64,000 bases of DNA from positions 5,209,001-5,273,000 of the forward strand of contig JAITYX010000007.1 of the NCBI GenBank assembly GCA_021018815.1, given 5' to 3'. The notes beneath the pieces were generated by a model, which saw nothing but the letters and a program-made list of their open reading frames with translations, did no database searches and had not been told where the DNA came from. Both the position numbers and the translations under genes were made by a program. How positions within the stretch are numbered: the first letter of the stretch is position 1; every line of letters starts with the position of its first letter. The stretch is from Talinum fruticosum (Eukaryota; Streptophyta; Magnoliopsida; Caryophyllales; Talinaceae). Positions 59,421-64,000 of this stretch are shown here, one piece after another.

Positions 59421-61530
59421 TCGATTATACGTATTTACAATTCGGATAAAAATTCTGTGACTGGACTCATTTTTTGAGTTGAATAAATTCGGACAATTAA
59501 ACGGAACGAATTTTTAGGAGCGCCATGTATAATTTTACCGGGCGTATCGTATGTAAAAAAATTTATAAAAGTGATTTTTCAGAGAAATGGAGGGATAAAG
59601 GGGGATTATGGGAGAGTCAGAGGGTAATTGGGTAAAAGAGAGAGGAGAGCTAGCGTTCCGTACTGGGAAGGACGAGTAAGGACGGAAAGTATAATATATA
59701 ATATTAGAAAAAGCAAAAAAAACGAAAAGAAAGGAAATCGATGGTGAGGAGAGCTGAGTAAAGTTTTTTTAAAAAAAAAAAGAAAACGGAAAAAAGGGCG
59801 AAATAGAAATCATATGAAATGAAACCCAGTTGAGATTATAAATTTAAAAATCTTACTGGACCGGCTGTTTTTTAAGGCAGAGGCTATTCGGGGTAGGCTC
59901 AAGGCTCACTTCTCAATTTCAATTTTTCTTTTTTTTTTTTTTAATTTAAGTGTACAGCATCATCCCAGCCAGCCATGCCACCTCCTCCCTATATTTAGAA
60001 AATTAGAATCTCCCTTCGAATTCCCACTTTAAAAGTTTCCATTAATAACTCAAAGTATACTTCAAATGGTCTTATTCCAATACATTTTGACTAATATCTA
60101 ATTATTACTATACTAATATACTCCTCATAAATAGTAAATAATTTTAGTTGGTATACAGATTTTATCATTAAATCAGCAATTTAAAATAAATTATCATATC
60201 TTTTATCAAAAAATTCCAAGGTCAAATCTTATAGAAATATTTTAGGATTATGCATTCTCTTATTTTTAATTATTTGCCTTTACTTTCTTAATAGTATAAT
60301 TTTTATGAAGACTTAGGGTGCTCAACCAGGTTTTCTCCTTCCCAACCTCCTCAATCCAACACGAGAAAAACAAATACACGGACAACTTAATTTATCATAA
60401 AGACTCGATATGAATTAATTTATTCTCACTTTTAAATCACTAATAATAACTGATTTTGAACAATGTGTTTAAAATTATATTTTAAAACATTTATCAAACT
60501 ATATATATATATATATGCTAGTGGCAGTTGGACGTTATTGTGGGTAGAGAGTGAAAGGGTAAACATCTACTTTTTGGCCGAATTAATCTTAGATCCATAG
60601 TTCACCACTTCACCTCACTTTTGTTTCATCCCTCAAAGTAGAGTATTTTTTTCCTTCATCGTTTCATTTCATGTGTTTAGATTTAATTTCTTAACCTATT
60701 AAATTTGTTAATTAACTTTGGTTTTGTTTAATTTCTAATTTTGCTAACTTCGCACATATAATCTCCGAAAGTGCATGTATTCGAAGAGGCCGACTAAAGG
60801 GTAAAAGCATTGTGGTGTTTGTATCATGTTTACGGTTTTTGAGCTTAGTCTTTTTACTTTAAAACTCTTATGCTCGTCGTCAGTAGATTCTTTTGTCGGA
60901 GGGTACATCCGATTTAATAACATATTGTATTTTTAGTTTTTTGTTATTAGTCGAATATGTCCTGCAAGGCTACCTTCTTTTCTTTTTTAAAGGTTGAGGC
61001 ACTAAAACTTTTTGTAATTTTTGAGTTGGATCACTAGGTGCATATATAAGGTTCAAGTGTATGAAGTTTGAGAGATAGAGTTTAAATTTTGGTGTCTAAA
61101 TTACACGTTTTCTGTTCCAAGTTCGGATCTTTTCCCCTCCCATGTTTTGATTGATTATTGTGCCTTGTTTCTGATTAGTCTTCAATCTTGTTTTGTAAAT
61201 TCCTATTGAGTGAACAGACGACTGATTAGTATTGGTTGTCTTCATTGAAGAAAAACAAGAACTATTTTGAAATTTATTTGTTACGTGGATTTTCTTCAAT
61301 TTGATAATGGACAGTGTAATGGCCTCTAATTCGAAAACCCAGATGAGAGAGAGAGAAAGATTAAGGGTCTCTGCTATGGCAACATTTACAAAGAAACTAG
61401 AGAAGCCAGAAAGCATAAGATAAAATAAAATATTTTCAATCAATTGCTTAATTTTTTAAGGAAAAATTAAGAATTTACAATCATTTTAGTAAATATTTTC
61501 AACTATATGGGAGAATATTCACACACACAT
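59421..61530. other. Gene-free region with (AT)n at 60500-60516
   Basis: AT-rich sequence with poly(T) at 59928-59942 and a short AT microsatellite. The 115-residue minus-strand frame at 61096-61443 has no recognisable domain. Confidence 0.4.
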
Positions 61531-61533
61531 ACA

Positions 61534-62054
61534 CCTGTCAATTCGAGCGGGTGGGTTAAATACATGTGGTTGTATATCGGGTTATATGAGTTTCGGGTCG
61601 ACCCAACGGGTTGAGATCACCTTTTTAGCAGTTATTTTTCTTTTTTAATTATAAGAATCTAACATATTTTTGCTTAAAATTGCACATAATTATACGAAAA
61701 AGTATGGCATTTGTATTTTCTAAAAAGAATGTTAAAAAATATTCAAAACTTTAATTATGATATTTGTGTGAAGATCTCATTGAGTCGAGCGACTTGACCG
61801 CTTGACCCCTTTAAATAAGGTCAATGAAAGGTTGGCTAATAATGAGTTGAATAATAATAACTTATTTTGTTAATTATTCGTTTAAGGTTACGATATTTTT
61901 ATTTCACCTCGTCTATTATATTAAGGAGGTTTATATGCATATTTACTGCATTTTAAAACAAATCGAGAAATTATTGACTTGGGTGGGCGTAATCGACCCA
62001 TTTTGTTCACTAACGAAATTTTGACTTTATTTTAACCCAACCCATTGTCCATTC
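61534..62054. mobile_element. Possible hAT-like MITE
   Basis: The left side TGTCAATTCGAGCGGG then GTGGGTTAAATA resembles the reversed right side TGGACAATGGGTTGGG then TTAAAATA. GGGTC/GACCC motifs occur inside near both ends. Target duplication not confirmed. Confidence 0.4.
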
Positions 62055-64000
62055 TAGGCTCTATGGTTCAAGTACAGGTAGACCAATTTCAAATAAAGGA
62101 ATTAGAAATTTATAATAAACTAAAATATTATTTTTTAATTATAACATCAAATTTTTTCTTCATTATAATAATATCATTTCTACAAAACAAAAGTATATTA
62201 TTTAAGATGTGACTAAGTATATTCACTTTGCCAAAAATAGGATAGTATAACTTATGCACTTTTAGTGTTTTTAATATATCACGCTATTTGAATTTAGATA
62301 TATTTTTATTGAAATGAACTATGCATAAGTTTTGTATATAATATTTTTTTATGAGAAAGAAGTTAGAGAAATGAAATAATATTAGTTTTTGTTTGTAAAT
62401 GACTACGATAAAGATGTAACATCTTTCCAAAATGACGTGATATGATAAAAAAAAAAACCATTGTTAAAAGAGTGATAAAATGAAAGGAAAATCATGTAAT
62501 GTGCATAAAACATTTAACCAACAAGGCACAATGGTAGAATTTTTGTTTTTATTACTCACCCAATGGATCGAACGGGTTCGAAGTTAGGTTTGACTCACTA
62601 ATTTGCGGGTTTTCAAGTTTGTTTTTTCGAGTTCGGATCAAAAATCGTGCCCAAAATTCAAAAATTTTAGGCGAGGTTCGAATCGAGTTATTTTTTATCA
62701 GGTATATTAATGCATTTTGCGAGGTAGGTATATATCCATGTGAGACGAGGATGGAAATGTTGGAAGAAAGGGATAGGAAAGGAGGAGGGTAAATATTGAT
62801 TTCTCACGCAAGAAAAGATAGTGCCGTACTTATAAACGGCCTTTCTAGGTACAACCTAACCCTGATAAAAGAAAAAGAATATCGTTTGCTCAAATTCTTA
62901 ATATATTCGGAGCAGTGATTGGATAGAAGAGAGCCAGATAGAGAGAGAAAATGACATTATAGAATACAACACAAGTACGAAAAGATCATATTCAAATGTG
63001 GAGGATATGATATGCCTGTGGGTGTGCTATGATAGTCAAAAGTAGCTGGTACATCGAGTACACACTTTAAGTGGGGAAGGTTTCAACTAAACCTTATCAA
63101 AAATTTATCCCATCGACTCCAATTTATCCTAAAATTTTCGAATTAAAAAGATTTGTAAATTACCAGGTTAAATTCGATCAAAATTCATTCAACTCATTGG
63201 ATTACGATAATAAAAACAATCATTTTGTCTTTGTGACATATTAATTGAATATATTCTTATTAGTTAATTTCTCTTTCATTTAATCACTCATTATACCAAT
63301 AATTATTTGTTATGTTACATCATTTAGTGATACATACATTATTCCGTATTATATCCCGTTATAAACAAACACTTATCTCGAATCCTTTCTCGTTAAAACA
63401 AAAGCAACATCATATGCAAAATCATACACAGTATAGTGTTAACAATGTGGGCATGAAAAAGAGTAAAACTACATAAGTTTGAAATCAAGAAGAATCCACA
63501 AATATTAAAAATGCATCAGTCGTACCATCAATATATTTTAACTAAAGTAAATATATCTAATTATTTTTTAAATTATATTACAATAAATAATCTAAATTTT
63601 TAATATTATAATTAAAAATAATAATTTTAATTTTTTGTAAATATTTATTTCTCTTTTATTTGACTCTCGTTCTAACTATATTTGAACCATCGTACTAAAA
63701 TGGGCCATGGGTTAGGTTAAGGTAGAGTCGAGCTAGACGGACCCATGTCTACTGTTTTTTGATCTATTTTATTATGGAACAAGTGTGCATAAAGACATTC
63801 CTATAATATTAATCATTGTTACTTCTAAATTGATGAAAATGAATTTAATTAAACGAAATATGTGAGTTAGTATAATTAAATAAGTTTTAAAAAATCGAGT
63901 CGTTAAACAGTCGATAGTGAGCCAACTTATTATTATCTCGACTTATTATTAGCCTGACTTTCATCGACCTTATTTTGAATGGGCTAAGCCGCTTGACCAA
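62055..64000. other. Gene-free right end with scattered GGTTCGA/GGGTT motifs
   Basis: AT-rich sequence. Motif-rich patches at 62560-62700 (GAACGGGTTCGAAG and similar) and 63690-63760 may be further hAT-like relics. No coding region is supported. Confidence 0.4.

Noticed and set aside
61096..61443. 115-residue minus-strand frame
   Set aside because: AT-rich, no recognisable domain, no neighbouring exon signals.

Overview
The window reads as a transposon-rich stretch of a eudicot plant nuclear genome. It is AT-rich and holds one intact spliced gene with GT-AG introns, an F-box/LRR protein of the FBL3 type on the minus strand at 51429-57731. Nearly everything else is decayed or nested mobile elements of plant-typical families. 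No bacterial operon, CRISPR array, rRNA or tRNA gene was recognised. The species is not identifiable from the sequence alone.

Layout. 1-1240: minus-strand LINE fragment. 1725-3484: Mutator-like (MULE) element with ~220 bp terminal inverted repeats and a 9 bp target duplication; a related, smaller element lies at about 8055-9017. 5765-7618: internally deleted Copia element on the minus strand with two ~0.5 kb LTRs. 10148-11222: ~0.53 kb tandem duplication of unknown origin. 11249-11691: hAT-type MITE. 12.4-50.7 kb: four degenerate L1-type LINEs, all on the plus strand, broken up by later insertions. LINE-1 (12640-18514) is cut by a CACTA element (18515 to about 20270). LINE-2 (20537-24560) abuts a minus-strand Athila-like Gypsy element, which carries a second, 5.1 kb CACTA (26560-31645). 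LINE-3 (38519-43176) ends in an (AAT)n tail. LINE-4 (43250-50660) is split by a 2.9 kb hAT element (44361-47294).

The most interesting content is host-gene material and foldback structure inside the DNA transposons. The 5.1 kb CACTA carries two opposed copies of what looks like a NO VEIN/sacsin-type ATPase gene fragment (HATPase_c_3 family), forming a long inverted repeat. A 1562 bp solo LTR with a 5 bp target duplication later broke one arm. The same CACTA has a ~190 nt imperfect foldback near its right end, and a recognisably homologous foldback sits in the other CACTA. The hAT element carries an intron-exon-intron slice of a plant CDC25/ACR2-like rhodanese gene with a one-base frameshift.

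The F-box gene is reconstructed in eight exons (2013 nt including stop, 670 residues), with intact frame and consensus splice sites throughout. It has a stop-free 90 nt intron in frame and a possible alternative terminal exon in intron 2. The right end of the window (57.9-64 kb) is AT-rich with degenerate hAT-like repeats and no supported gene. All homology statements come from memory of protein families and from reading the translations; no search was run.
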